Below, in pieces: positions 8,891 to 20,945 of a DNA stretch of 64,000 nucleotides. The stretch is taken from NCBI RefSeq assembly GCF_001552275.1, contig NZ_BCQW01000001.1, forward strand, positions 302,800 through 366,799, given 5' to 3'. The position numbers and the translations under genes were made by a program. The notes under the pieces were generated by a model, which was not told where the DNA came from, did no database searches, and saw nothing but the letters and a program-made list of their open reading frames with translations. Positions within the stretch are counted from its first letter, which is position 1, and every line of letters starts with the position of its first letter. Origin of the DNA: Amphibacillus sediminis NBRC 103570 (lineage in GTDB: Bacteria > Bacillota > Bacilli > Bacillales > Amphibacillaceae).

Positions 8891-11221
8891 TTAGAGAAAA
8901 TCAAAAGGAGATAGTTCTTCTTGATTATTCACGGCAAGTTCTATCGTCTCAGCATAATGCTCATCTGAGATTATTTTAGTTAAACGATTAATTAAGGACG
9001 TGTAACGCATATTCGTATCTTCAGTCTTGACACCTTCCAAAAAGGCTTGTATATCCCCACATATAATTAGAGATTGCTTTGCTCGGGTGACCGCAGTATA
9101 AAGTAAGTTTTTTCTTAGCATTCTACGAAAGCTTGAGTCAATTGGTAGAATGATAATTGGGAACTCACTCCCCTGTGATTTATGAATGGAGATACAATAG
9201 GCATGCATTATGTTGAAAAGATCTTTCCGGGTATAAATGACGTCATTATCATCGTAGGTCACCACGACCTGTTCCTCTTGATCTACATTCTCAGTTTCCT
9301 TAAAGATAGCGGTAATTTGACCAATATCACCATTAAACACACCATCTTCTGGTTGGTTCACTAACTGTATAACCTTATCTCCCGTACGAAAAACGGTCTC
9401 TTTAAAGCGGAGCTCTCGAACTCCCTTTCGCTTTGGATTAACAACCGCTTGAAGAGCTTGATTAATTTGATGAATACCCACCTCAGTCTTATACATTGGT
9501 GCTAAAATCTGAATATCTTTCAATTCAAATCCCTTGTCGATAGCTTTTTGAGCAATTTGCTTAACGACTCCAACTAACGAAGATCGATGACTACGAATAA
9601 AATTAAAATCACTAGCCTTTTCCAAGTCTTGCTGTGTTAAACGGTTATGTTTGATATGGTGAGCAAGCTGTATAATTTTTGAGCCCTCTTTTTGACGATA
9701 TACTTCATTAAGTTGAACACACTTTACCTGCTGACTAGCCAGTAAATCAGCTAACACCTGACCGGGTCCAACAGAAGGAAGCTGATCCTCGTCACCAACT
9801 AATAAAACTTGCATTCCATTCGGTATCGCTTTAAATAACTGATTAGCCAAAAAGATATCAACCATTGAAAATTCATCAACAACTAAAAATCTACCATTTA
9901 AAGGATTTTCTTTATTTTTTTCAAAGCTTTCATGACCATCCCAGCCTAACAAGCGATGAATGGTAACAGCTGGAAGACCAGTTGATTCAGATAAACGTTT
10001 AGCAGCTCGACCTGTTGGTGCAGTCAAAACAAAGGGAAACTCAGCCTTACTATTATAATCCGCTATGTTAAGTGAAAGTTCATGGCTCGCACTATATGCC
10101 CTTAAGATTCCCTTAATGACTGTTGTTTTTCCAGTGCCAGGTCCACCTGTTAGAATCATCACTTTTTCCGACAAAGCTTGTTCAATTGCTTGATACTGTT
10201 CCTTACCATAGCTTAGTACTTCTTCTTCTTCAATCTTTCCAACAATTTTTAATAGTTCTGCTTCAACAACCTCTTGCTCATGTTCTTCCATTAATAAGCG
10301 TTTTAAATTAGAGCAAAATCCAACCTCAGCATAAAATAAAACTGGCAAATAAATGCGATCTTCGTCCACAATGAGGTACTGCTCTTCTTCCATTTCGATT
10401 AGTTGACCCTTAAGCAGTTCTGGATTAATGGGTTGTTGGTTTGATTCTAATAAACTGCGAGAACGCTCAAGTAAAATCGTATCAGGAAGGAAGACGTGGC
10501 CTTCTTGCATGGCATCATAAAGAATATACAAGAAAGCGGCCCGAAGACGAGCAGGGTGGTCATGTGCAATTTCATTTTGACTAGCAATACTATCGGCGCG
10601 GTGAAAACCAAACCCTTCTATATCAAAGACATATTGATACGGGTTGTTCATTAAAATGTCTAACGCTTGATCTTGATAAGTCTGATAGATCTTTTGTGCC
10701 ATTTTCAAGCCGATACCGTATTTAGATAAATGTACCACCACATGATCAAAGCCTTGGTGCTCCTTCAAACTGTTGATTAAAGCCTCTTTACGTTCTTTTG
10801 TTATACCTTGAATATGGTCTAACAAATCTGGCTGATCTAAAATCTTTGATACGGCACCTTCACCTAACTGATCTACAATTCTAGTTGCCGTTCGCTTCCC
10901 AATACCATGAAACAAATCACTTGATAAATAAGCAATTAACCCTTCTCTTGTATTGGGTAAATAGCGTTTAAAATGACTCACTTCATATTGCAGACCAAAT
11001 TTTTTGTGTTCAACAAACTCACCATTAAATAGATAGGCTTCTCCAGGCAGTAATTCACTAAAATAGCCTTTAACAACAAGCTCAGGTTCGGCAAAGGATT
11101 CATTCGTTTCAAGCACTTTTATTTTTGCAATGGAAAAATGTTCAGCCTGATTCGAATAAATCATATAAATTAATTCACCTTTAATATACTTTTCATCTTC
11201 GATAATAAGCTGATTTTCCAT
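8891..11221 (-). CDS. recD2: ATP-dependent DNA helicase RecD2 (SF1B)
   Basis: RecD-like 5'-3' helicase of 776 aa, acting outside RecBCD in replication-fork repair. The N-terminal region (about 1-90) is an OB-like domain, followed by helix-hairpin-helix repeats (about 95-215, with LFHGIGKRTATRI) characteristic of RecD2. Walker A GGPGTGKTT is at 359-367, Walker B has VDEFSMVD, and helicase motif VI has YTAVTRAKQSL. Neighbouring TPR, mnmA and iscS genes match the B. subtilis yrrC context. The start is 15 bases after the TPR gene's stop codon. Confidence 0.96.
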   Translation of the reverse strand: MENQLIIEDEKYIKGELIYMIYSNQAEHFSIAKIKVLETNESFAEPELVVKGYFSELLPGEAYLFNGEFVEHKKFGLQYEVSHFKRYLPNTREGLIAYLSSDLFHGIGKRTATRIVDQLGEGAVSKILDQPDLLDHIQGITKERKEALINSLKEHQGFDHVVVHLSKYGIGLKMAQKIYQTYQDQALDILMNNPYQYVFDIEGFGFHRADSIASQNEIAHDHPARLRAAFLYILYDAMQEGHVFLPDTILLERSRSLLESNQQPINPELLKGQLIEMEEEQYLIVDEDRIYLPVLFYAEVGFCSNLKRLLMEEHEQEVVEAELLKIVGKIEEEEVLSYGKEQYQAIEQALSEKVMILTGGPGTGKTTVIKGILRAYSASHELSLNIADYNSKAEFPFVLTAPTGRAAKRLSESTGLPAVTIHRLLGWDGHESFEKNKENPLNGRFLVVDEFSMVDIFLANQLFKAIPNGMQVLLVGDEDQLPSVGPGQVLADLLASQQVKCVQLNEVYRQKEGSKIIQLAHHIKHNRLTQQDLEKASDFNFIRSHRSSLVGVVKQIAQKAIDKGFELKDIQILAPMYKTEVGIHQINQALQAVVNPKRKGVRELRFKETVFRTGDKVIQLVNQPEDGVFNGDIGQITAIFKETENVDQEEQVVVTYDDNDVIYTRKDLFNIMHAYCISIHKSQGSEFPIIILPIDSSFRRMLRKNLLYTAVTRAKQSLIICGDIQAFLEGVKTEDTNMRYTSLINRLTKIISDEHYAETIELAVNNQEELSPFDFL

Positions 11222-11236
11222 TACTCTTTATCCCCT

Positions 11237-11908
11237 TTAATCTCGAACTTGCTCTGCTATTAGTCGTTCGATCTCACTTAATGCTTGTTGGGCCATCGAG
11301 TGGTTAGGCTGAAGCTTTAAAGTTTGCTTTAACAAGTCAATCGCTAGGCCTGTTTGACCTTTAAATAAGTGGGCCAAAGCTAAATTATAATAGGCATCAC
11401 TATGTGAAGCATCTAATTTTATTACATGTTCAAATTGTTGAATAGCTGCCTCAAGCTGGTCAGTTTGAGCAAGAACCAAGCCGTATTGAAAGGCTATTTC
11501 ACTATCCTGGTTATTTTGCTGATAAGCATACTGTAAATGAGGTAAGGCTTGCTGGTATTGTTGCTGATATTGCAAGCTTAATCCAAGCATAAAATAGACA
11601 TCGGTCTCGGTCAAACCAAGATCAATCGCATGTTGATAATATTTTGCTGCCTCTTGATAGTTTTCAAGCTGGTAATAAAGATGACCTAGTCCGTAATGAG
11701 CTGTAGCTAAATTGTTATCTAATTCAATCGCTCGTTCAAAAAAAAGTTTGGCTCGTTCTATATCTCCTAAATGTAAAAGAACTTGACCAAAGTTTATATA
11801 ACCTATTGGATCCTGAGGTTTTTCCTCAATTGCAGCTTGAAAGCTTAACGCTGCTTGATGGAAATCTCCTTGCTCCATTTGTTTTAAGCCCGCTTTTAGA
11901 GGATCCAT
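11237..11908 (-). CDS. yrrB: TPR repeat protein (YrrB-like)
   Basis: A 223-aa soluble protein made almost entirely of tandem 34-residue tetratricopeptide repeats (about six), for example PQDPIGYINFGQVLLHLGD and ATAHYGLGHLYYQLENYQE. It is expected to be a protein-interaction scaffold. B. subtilis YrrB, at the same locus between trmU and recD2, is structurally known but of unclear function. The ATG at 11908 (MDPLKAGLKQ) is preferred over an upstream extension because GGAGTGGAGG precedes it. Repeat element A separates it from mnmA. Confidence 0.9.
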   Translation of the reverse strand: MDPLKAGLKQMEQGDFHQAALSFQAAIEEKPQDPIGYINFGQVLLHLGDIERAKLFFERAIELDNNLATAHYGLGHLYYQLENYQEAAKYYQHAIDLGLTETDVYFMLGLSLQYQQQYQQALPHLQYAYQQNNQDSEIAFQYGLVLAQTDQLEAAIQQFEHVIKLDASHSDAYYNLALAHLFKGQTGLAIDLLKQTLKLQPNHSMAQQALSEIERLIAEQVRD

Positions 11909-11957
11909 GCCTCCACTCCTTTTCTCGCATTTCAATTTAAAGACTAGTTTCATTCTC

Positions 11958-14486
<2,529 letters not shown>

Positions 14487-14515
14487 TACTTCTCATCCTT
14501 CCCGAATTCCAAACT

Positions 14516-14935
14516 TTAGATATAAAACATATACGGTTCATTCTCTCCCGTTTCATTGTATTTAGATAGATCATCTAAGGTCGTTGTATCTAACACATTT
14601 TTCACTGCATCACGAATCCTAATCCAGAGCGCTTGTTTAACTGGCTCTTCATCTTCTATTCCTTCAACTGGTGTAATCGGACCTTCTAGAATCCGAATGA
14701 CATCACCAGCAGTAATCTCTTTAGCTGATTTTGCCAGCATGTATCCTCCATAAGCTCCACGTACACTTCGAACAAGTCCAGCATTTCTTAATGGTGGAAC
14801 AAGCTGTTCTAAATAGTGTTCAGATAAATCATTTTCTTGAGCAATACTCTTTAATGAAATCGGCCCATCCCCTGTTTTTTTAGCTAAAGCAATCATGATC
14901 GTTAAACCATAACGCCCTTTTGTCGAAATCTTCAT
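14516..14935 (-). CDS. cymR: Rrf2 family regulator CymR
   Basis: Winged-helix repressor of cysteine and sulfur metabolism. The 139-aa protein begins MKISTKGRYGLTIMIALAK and has the recognition segment DNDLSEHYLEQLVPPLRNAG... near residues 35-60. It lacks the cysteine cluster of iron-sulfur Rrf2 proteins, which fits CymR rather than IscR or NsrR. In B. subtilis CymR works with CysK. It directly precedes iscS-mnmA and is divergent from rarA. Confidence 0.9.
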   Translation of the reverse strand: MKISTKGRYGLTIMIALAKKTGDGPISLKSIAQENDLSEHYLEQLVPPLRNAGLVRSVRGAYGGYMLAKSAKEITAGDVIRILEGPITPVEGIEDEEPVKQALWIRIRDAVKNVLDTTTLDDLSKYNETGENEPYMFYI

Positions 14936-14996
14936 GTTAATGCCACTCCCTTAATTCTTGACCAATTCTTCTAGTCGCTACTATTTCTCTTTCGCT

Positions 14997-15005
14997 ATTA
15001 TAGCA
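14997..15005 (-). promoter_or_regulatory. Extended -10 promoter of cymR
   Basis: Minus strand TGCTATAAT: a perfect -10 hexamer with the TGN extension, about 60 bases upstream of the cymR start in the cymR-rarA divergent region. No good -35 is visible 17 bases upstream. Confidence 0.5.
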
Positions 15006-15194
15006 TGAATAAGATAACACTTGCATTTCAATTGGAGAATAAGTACGATAAAAGGCGACTATATCTATCTGATATATACAAATGTATTATATTCTAATCG
15101 AAAATAATTATTTAAGTCAAGTCAAAGAAACGATTAAGACACGCTCGTTATCTTTTGAAACGAATCAGCCTATTTAAAGGAGCCGTGAAAGCCT

Positions 15195-16463
15195 ATGGTA
15201 CAACAGCCACTCGCATACCGATTACGCCCTAAACATATCAATGACATTATTGGTCAAGCCCATTTAGTCGGAGAAGGAAAGATGATTCGCCGCATGATTG
15301 AGGCAAATAGACTTGCCTCAATGATCTTATTTGGCCCTCCAGGAACTGGTAAAACCTCTATGGCAACCGCTCTAGCAGAATCACTTGAGTTACGTTATAA
15401 AGTATTAAATGCTGTTATCGATAAAAAAAAGGATATGGAAATTGCAGTTGAAGAAGCTAAAATGTCAGGAACATTAGTGCTAGTTCTAGATGAAGTTCAT
15501 CGGCTTGATAAAGGCAAACAAGACTTTTTATTACCACATGTGGAAAGCAATCTGATTACCTTAATTGGCTGTACAACAAGCAATCCGTATCATGCCATCA
15601 ATCCTGCGATAAGAAGTCGTGTTCACTTATTTGAATTAAAACGCCTAACCATTAATGAAGTCAAACAAGCACTTGAACGTGCGATCAACGATCAAGAAAA
15701 TGGATTAGGAAACATGCAGCTTACGGTTAGCGATGATGCTCTCACGCATTTCGCCCATGCGGCAAATGGTGATCTTCGGGCAGCATTAAATGGCCTAGAA
15801 CTCGCAGCATACTCAACGAAGAAAAGTAATGATAAAGTTTCGATTGATTTATCAGTAGCTGAGGCCTGTATGCAGAAAAAAAGTTTTTCTCATGACAAAA
15901 ATGGTGATGCTCACTATGATGTGCTATCAGCCTTTCAGAAATCCATTCGTGGGAGTGATGTCAATGCTGCGCTTCATTATCTTGCTCGATTAATTGAAGC
16001 AGGTGATCTCGATAGTATTGCCCGTAGAATGCTCGTTATTGCTTACGAAGATATTGGACTTGCCAACCCTCAAGCTGGACCGAGAACATTAGCAGCAATT
16101 GAAGCTGCGGAGCGCGTTGGCTTTCCAGAAGCAAGGATTCCACTAGCGGTGGCCATAGTCGAACTTTGTTTATCACCAAAATCTAATTCTGCCTACAAAG
16201 CACTTGACCAGGCTCTTGCTGATGTTAGACATCAACAAATAGGTGAGATCCCTGATCATTTAAAAGATAGTCATTATCAAGGTGCAAGCAAATTAGGCAG
16301 AGGGGTCGGCTATCAATACCCACATAATTTCCCTGGTGGATGGGTCAAACAACAGTATTTACCGGATACACTAAAAGAAAAAAAATATTATCAACCCTTA
16401 GAAACTGGTAAATTTGAAAGAGCATTGAAGCAAATGTATGAACAAATTAATAAATATGAATAA
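15195..16463 (+). CDS. rarA: Replication-associated recombination protein RarA (MgsA)
   Basis: AAA+ ATPase of the clamp-loader-like RarA/WRNIP1 family, acting at stalled forks (YrvN in B. subtilis). The 422-aa protein has Walker A GPPGTGKTS near residues 48-56, Walker B VLVLDEVHRL, sensor 1 IGCTTSNP and the C-terminal tetramerisation domain. That domain carries YEDIGLANPQA and the family signature SNSAYKALDQALADV. It is preceded by AAAGGAG at 15176-15182 and reads divergently from cymR. Confidence 0.96.
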   Translation: MVQQPLAYRLRPKHINDIIGQAHLVGEGKMIRRMIEANRLASMILFGPPGTGKTSMATALAESLELRYKVLNAVIDKKKDMEIAVEEAKMSGTLVLVLDEVHRLDKGKQDFLLPHVESNLITLIGCTTSNPYHAINPAIRSRVHLFELKRLTINEVKQALERAINDQENGLGNMQLTVSDDALTHFAHAANGDLRAALNGLELAAYSTKKSNDKVSIDLSVAEACMQKKSFSHDKNGDAHYDVLSAFQKSIRGSDVNAALHYLARLIEAGDLDSIARRMLVIAYEDIGLANPQAGPRTLAAIEAAERVGFPEARIPLAVAIVELCLSPKSNSAYKALDQALADVRHQQIGEIPDHLKDSHYQGASKLGRGVGYQYPHNFPGGWVKQQYLPDTLKEKKYYQPLETGKFERALKQMYEQINKYE

Positions 16464-16544
16464 TTAATCTAGCTTTTGTCCATACTTCAATTAAAGAACC
16501 TATTGATTATATAAATATAGATCAATTGATAAGGAGTGAAATTG

Positions 16545-17177
16545 ATGGCAAAGGTTAGACAAGATGCATGGTCGCATGAGGATGACCTATTATTAGCAGA
16601 AACAGTGTTAAGACATATACGCGAGGGTAGTACACAGCTTAACGCTTTTGAAGAAGTCGGTGATCAATTAAATCGTACATCGGCTGCATGTGGCTTTCGC
16701 TGGAATGCAGAAGTAAGACAAAATTATGAACAGGCTGTAGCCATTGCTAAACGACAGCGCAAACAGAATAAACGGGAACAGCTCCTACAGCATAAAGTGA
16801 AGCAAACCAAGCCACCAGTCTATCAAAAGGAGATAAGCGAGATTAAGGATGCTTCAGAACCACTATCACTAGATTTAAATCAAGTGATTCAATATTTGAC
16901 CCATTTAAAAAAGCAAACAGAACAATCTCACAAACAAATTCATGCCTATAATGAGCTTGAACAAAAGCAACAACAACTTGTCACCGAGAACGAAAAACTA
17001 TTAAAGCAAGTTAAATCATTGGAAAAGCAGCTTGAAACGGTTCAAGAAGACTATCAAACATTCTTGAAAATTATGGATCGGGCCCGTAAAATGGTGGTTT
17101 TCAATGATGAAGATGAGAAAAAACTTCCCACCTTTATTATGGATAAAAACGGAAACTTAGAGCAGGTGGCTCGTTAA
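16545..17177 (+). CDS. RsfA family transcriptional regulator
   Basis: A 210-aa protein with an N-terminal Myb/SANT-like DNA-binding domain (VRQDAWSHEDDLLLAETVL, then FEEVGDQLNRTSAACGFRWN). A basic linker and a C-terminal coiled coil (about residues 115-175, ENEKLLKQVKSLEKQLE) follow. B. subtilis RsfA is a prespore-specific regulator acting with sigma-F, but several paralogs share this layout, so the exact ortholog is uncertain. AAGGAG sits 7 bases before the ATG at 16545. It is about 80 bases downstream of rarA and ends before a long palindrome. Confidence 0.82.
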   Translation: MAKVRQDAWSHEDDLLLAETVLRHIREGSTQLNAFEEVGDQLNRTSAACGFRWNAEVRQNYEQAVAIAKRQRKQNKREQLLQHKVKQTKPPVYQKEISEIKDASEPLSLDLNQVIQYLTHLKKQTEQSHKQIHAYNELEQKQQQLVTENEKLLKQVKSLEKQLETVQEDYQTFLKIMDRARKMVVFNDEDEKKLPTFIMDKNGNLEQVAR

Positions 17178-17262
17178 AACAAAATTTAAAACGCTCATAA
17201 TAATAAAAAAAGCAAGCGCTGGTTATATTTAGCTTAGGAAAGTGAAACAGTTGACGCTAAAA

Positions 17263-17300
17263 GGACCACACATATTAGATATATCTAATATGTGTGGTCC
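17263..17300. terminator. 38-bp perfect palindrome, probable bidirectional terminator
   Basis: GGACCACACATATTAGATA is followed directly by its exact reverse complement with no loop, 19 bp per arm. It is flanked by AATTTTATT on the plus side and TTTTAG on the minus side. It lies between the rsfA-like gene (plus) and the esterase pseudogene (minus), so termination from both sides is the simplest reading. Confidence 0.7.
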
Positions 17301-17417
17301 AATTTTATTGCCTTCTTCAACTAAAGCACCCAATAATTTATGTGTATTATTTCACAAACACTTCTTAATTTAATTTTGTTTTCATAGCTTTTATTAGTGA
17401 CCTTTTTCAATTAACTA

Positions 17418-18193
17418 CTAAATAATCTGCAACGAATGTAAATATTTCTCAATTTCATACTCTGTTATATGAAAATACTCGTTCTGATGCCTACCATAGT
17501 TAAAAAATCCGTGTTCTATACCTTCAAATGTTTTTACTGTTATATCATTTCCTTCTTGTTTCATCAGTTTTATAAACGCTTTATTGTGTTCATAATCGAT
17601 ATCCGATGTACCACAAAACCATAAAGTTTGTGGCAAACAATTTTTAATATTATGTATAGGTGATATCTCCATAGCTTTTTCCAATAATTCAGGATAGCGT
17701 CTTCTCATTATATCAACACCATCCATGACTCCTGAAAAAACAATTAGAACATTAGGAACATGATTTGTTCCTTGATTATTATATTCGTGTTCATCATACA
17801 AATCATCAAACATAATAGAAGACACAGCAATATATGCACCCGCAGACGAACCACATACAACTATTTTGTTCGGATCTACTCCTAAATCAGAGGAATTTCC
17901 TCTTACCCATCGTATAGCAGATTTAACATCATAAATTGCCTGAGGTGGTAGGAAACCTTCATCCGAGCCATTTCGATATTCAACACATATTGCAACCATA
18001 CCCTTAGAAGAAAAATAATCTGCTTGATGTTGGAATTGTACTGGGGTTTTTGGGTTCTTTTTAAAGCTACCCCCATTAAAAATAGAATAGCTGGTCTGTC
18101 TTTTTGCTTTGATGGTGGCTCAAATATATACAATTTTAAGTTTCTTTCCCCTACTACTTTATAATTTTTTCAATTACAGGATAATTTTTTCAT
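17418..18193 (-). pseudogene. Frameshifted alpha/beta-hydrolase (acetyl esterase-like)
   Basis: A serine esterase of the prolyl-oligopeptidase/acetyl esterase type, now broken. The 3' part (17418-17999) is open and has the nucleophile elbow GSSAG, the segment GVDPNKIVVCG, an acidic site near GTSDIDYEHN and the catalytic histidine in GIEHGFF. Upstream, the reading frame for IFEPPSKQKDRPAILF shifts at a T-run near 18077-18085; restoring one base gives an oxyanion-hole-like NGGSF. A further in-frame TGA lies near 18170. The probable original ATG is at 18193, preceded by AGAGGGG. Confidence 0.85.
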
Positions 18194-18267
18194 TGCAAAA
18201 TCCCCTCTACGCTTAATGATCTTGTTATTCAATTCTCTAATGTTAATAAATAATCCTTCTTAAAAAA

Positions 18268-18838
18268 GGTGTAAAAATAGAAAAGATTATGGCAGTTCAT
18301 CAATTAAAAAGACAAGGGTTTAAAGTGTCTGCGATCGCAAAAAAAATGCGACCTATCACGGAACACCGTATATGCTTATCTAGAATTAGATTTTGAAGAA
18401 GCGTGCAACTGGGTAAATATCCTGAAAACAAGAAAGAGAAAATTGAACCCGTGTCGTGATAACATAGTTGGTTGGCTTAGAGAGCATCCAGATTTATCTG
18501 CTTCTCAAATTGCAGATTGGTTAGAAAACGATGTTCATTTAAAGAGATTGGAGAAAGTACTGTTCGAACATATGTTAGGGAACTTCGAGAAACACTTCAT
18601 ATTCCAAAGATGATGACGTACTGTACATACGAAGCTGGAAGAGTTACCAGCAGGAAAACAAATGCAAGTAAATTTCAGAGAAATGACAGTGAAAACAACA
18701 GAAGGTAATGGGATAGAAGTTTACGTCATCGCATTTGTCCTTTCTCATTCACGGTACCATATGGCAAACACAGCCGTTTACCACTTGAGATGTATTACAA
18801 TGTCATGAACAAGCTTTTCAATATTTTGACGTAGAACC
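18268..18838 (+). pseudogene. istA: IS21 family transposase IstA, truncated and frameshifted
   Basis: Protein-level fragments in changing frames match the N-terminal third of a Bacillaceae IS21-type IstA: MAVHQLKRQGFKVSAIAKKM, then LDFEEACNWVNILKTRKRK and REHPDLSASQIADWL, then KEIGESTVRTYVRELRE, then VLQCHEQAFQYFD. At least three frameshifts separate them, the DDE catalytic region is missing and no istB is present. It is a dead insertion-sequence remnant beside the broken esterase and the 6S-1 RNA gene. Confidence 0.88.
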
Positions 18839-18869
18839 AAAAAAACTCATTTCATTAGAAATGAGTTTT
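18839..18869 (-). terminator. Hairpin terminator at the end of the 6S RNA transcription unit
   Basis: Inverted repeat AAAACTCATTTC / GAAATGAGTTTT with a 4-base loop and T-runs on both sides, so it can act on either strand. On the minus strand it lies about 20 bases past the inferred 3' end of the 6S RNA. On the plus strand it lies just after the istA remnant. Confidence 0.65.
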
Positions 18870-18889
18870 TAATAATTGTTGTATTCTAT

Positions 18890-19068
18890 TTAATCCCGAT
18901 CGTGCCGTCTAAATAGAAAGTTTTGAACCCGCTCTTGGCAGGTGGGTGCTCTGTTCTCCGCTTCTTAAGTCCTCACTTTAAGGCATGTAATCCACACAGA
19001 AACATCGAGCTCCCGACTTTATAATGTTCGGTCAAAACATTAATAATTTCAACGTACACATCAGGATT
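18890..19068 (-). ncRNA. bsrA: 6S-1 RNA (bsrA)
   Basis: The regulatory RNA that binds housekeeping RNA polymerase. The plus strand at 19025-19037 reads GTTCGGTCAAAAC, which is the start of the pRNA known to be transcribed from B. subtilis 6S-1 RNA. The minus-strand transcript therefore contains the pRNA template TTTTGACCGAAC about 40 nt from its 5' end, the position reported for B. subtilis. The ends close with AATCCTGAT (19059-19067) pairing to ATCGGGATT (18891-18899, one G.U). The location just downstream of aspS matches bsrA. The exact 5' and 3' ends are inferred. Confidence 0.9.
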
Positions 19069-19098
19069 GTTCACTCAGCTATACTTAACTCCTGCACA

Positions 19099-19127
19099 TA
19101 TCTTAGCATAATTTTTCTTGATAATCA
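19099..19127 (-). promoter_or_regulatory. Predicted promoter of the 6S-1 RNA gene
   Basis: Minus strand: -35 TTGATT (19122-19127), 17-base spacer and -10 TAAGAT (19099-19104) with a TGC extension. The predicted start near 19092 would give a 5' precursor of about 25 nt before the mature end near 19067. Confidence 0.65.
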
Positions 19128-19154
19128 AGTTCCAATCCGATGGCTAACTGCTGC

Positions 19155-20933
19155 CTATGAATCGGACTTTTTTAATGCAAGCTTTAAATGAAGCTCATCT
19201 AATTGTGCCGGACTAACAGAACCTGGTGCATAAGTCAATGGATCGGAGGCGGATGCTGTTTTAGGGAATAGAATAGTATCACGTAGATTTGTCTTGCCGG
19301 CTAATAACATGACCAATCGGTCAAAACCTAAAGCAATCCCTCCATGAGGTGGCGCACCATATGTTAAAGCATTGAGCAGAAAATCGAATTGCTCATAAGC
19401 TTCTTCTTTACTAAACCCTAACACTTCAAACATTTTCTCCTGCAAATCACGCTTATGAATACGAAGTGATCCACCACCAAGCTCAAAGCCATTTAGCACT
19501 AAGTCGTAGGCTTCAGCCTTCACTTGATCCGGTTTCGTATCGAGCTTATCAATATCTTCAGCAATTGGTAGAGTAAACGGATGATGGGCAGCGAAGTAGC
19601 GTTTCGCATCCTCATCAAACTCCAATAATGGCCAATCCGTTACCCAAACAAAATTAAACTGACTTTCATCGATTAATCCTAATTCTTTAGCAAGTTTTTG
19701 TCTTAATGCCCCTAAGCTATCATAAACAACTTGGGTTTTGTCTGCTACAAATAATAGTAAATCATTTTCTTGGGCATCAAATGCTGCTATTAAGTCCGAC
19801 TGTTTCTGATCATCAAAAAACTTTGCAATCGGCCCCTTTAATTGACCTTGTTCTACCTTGAGCCAGGCTAACCCTTTTGCTCCGTAAATTTTGACGAAAT
19901 CGGTCAATTTATCGATGTCTTTTCTAGAAAATTGTGAGGCTTGTCCTGTCACGTTTATACCGTTGACTTGTCCTCCTGAAGAGATGGTCGATGCAAACAC
20001 TTTAAACTCAGAATCAGAAACCAACGTAGAGATATTGACTAATTCTAATCCATACCGTGTATCTGGTTTGTCAGAACCGAAGCGAGACATGGCTTCAGCA
20101 TAAGTTAGTCTAGGCAAAGGTAGAGTTAATTCAAACCCTTTAACCTCCTTCATAAGTTGCTTCATCATTTGCTCTGTCATATCCATAATCTCATCGCTAC
20201 TCATAAATGATGTTTCAATATCAATTTGCGTAAATTCTGGTTGACGATCTGCACGTAAATCCTCATCACGAAAACAACGAGCAAATTGAAAGTAACGCTC
20301 AAAACCTGCCACCATAATTAATTGTTTAAACAATTGTGGTGACTGAGGTAACGCATAAAAATGACCTTCGTGTACCCGACTAGGTACTAAATAATCACGT
20401 GCACCTTCAGGGGTACTTTTTGTTAGCATTGGTGTTTCCATTTCTAAATAGCCTGACTCACTTAAAAAGTTTCGAATGACTTGTGAAGCTTGATGTCTTA
20501 ACTTGAAGGTTTGTTGCATAGTTTCTCTTCTTAAATCAAGATAACGATATTTTAATCGAATATCTTCAGAGATTTCTGCATGATCTAGCACGGTAAAAGG
20601 TGGATTCTTTGCTTCATTTAAAATATCAACATACTGAGCCATCACCTCAATCGCTCCAGTTGCCATTTTCTTATTAACCGTATTCTCAGTTCGTGCAACA
20701 ACATGCCCAGTTATCCGCAATACATATTCACTTCTTACTGACTCAGCTATAGCTAAGGCTTCTTTAGAAACATCAGGGTTAAATACAACCTGAACTAATC
20801 CAGACCGATCACGTAGATCAATAAAAATCAGCCCACCTAAATCACGACGTTTTTGTACCCAGCCTTTCAGTACAACTTCTTCACCTACATGATTGATTCG
20901 TAATTCTCCTGCCAGATGTCGTATTTCACTCAT
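19155..20933 (-). CDS. aspS: Aspartate--tRNA ligase
   Basis: Charges tRNA-Asp. The 592-aa protein has an N-terminal OB anticodon-binding domain ([19 protein letters not shown]), a class II core with [10 protein letters not shown], motif 2 [20 protein letters not shown] and a bacterial GAD insertion in the middle. Motif 3 is at [14 protein letters not shown] near the C-terminus. The ATG at 20933 is preceded by AGGGGGT; a GTG codon directly before it is rejected. It lies 12 bases after hisS, so both are read through the hisS T-box. Confidence 0.97.
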   Translation of the reverse strand: MSEIRHLAGELRINHVGEEVVLKGWVQKRRDLGGLIFIDLRDRSGLVQVVFNPDVSKEALAIAESVRSEYVLRITGHVVARTENTVNKKMATGAIEVMAQYVDILNEAKNPPFTVLDHAEISEDIRLKYRYLDLRRETMQQTFKLRHQASQVIRNFLSESGYLEMETPMLTKSTPEGARDYLVPSRVHEGHFYALPQSPQLFKQLIMVAGFERYFQFARCFRDEDLRADRQPEFTQIDIETSFMSSDEIMDMTEQMMKQLMKEVKGFELTLPLPRLTYAEAMSRFGSDKPDTRYGLELVNISTLVSDSEFKVFASTISSGGQVNGINVTGQASQFSRKDIDKLTDFVKIYGAKGLAWLKVEQGQLKGPIAKFFDDQKQSDLIAAFDAQENDLLLFVADKTQVVYDSLGALRQKLAKELGLIDESQFNFVWVTDWPLLEFDEDAKRYFAAHHPFTLPIAEDIDKLDTKPDQVKAEAYDLVLNGFELGGGSLRIHKRDLQEKMFEVLGFSKEEAYEQFDFLLNALTYGAPPHGGIALGFDRLVMLLAGKTNLRDTILFPKTASASDPLTYAPGSVSPAQLDELHLKLALKKSDS

Positions 20934-20945
20934 CACACATACCCC

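Noticed and set aside
18517..18708. 63-codon plus-strand ORF as a real gene
   Set aside because: It is one frame of the broken istA remnant; its continuation is found in other frames on both sides.
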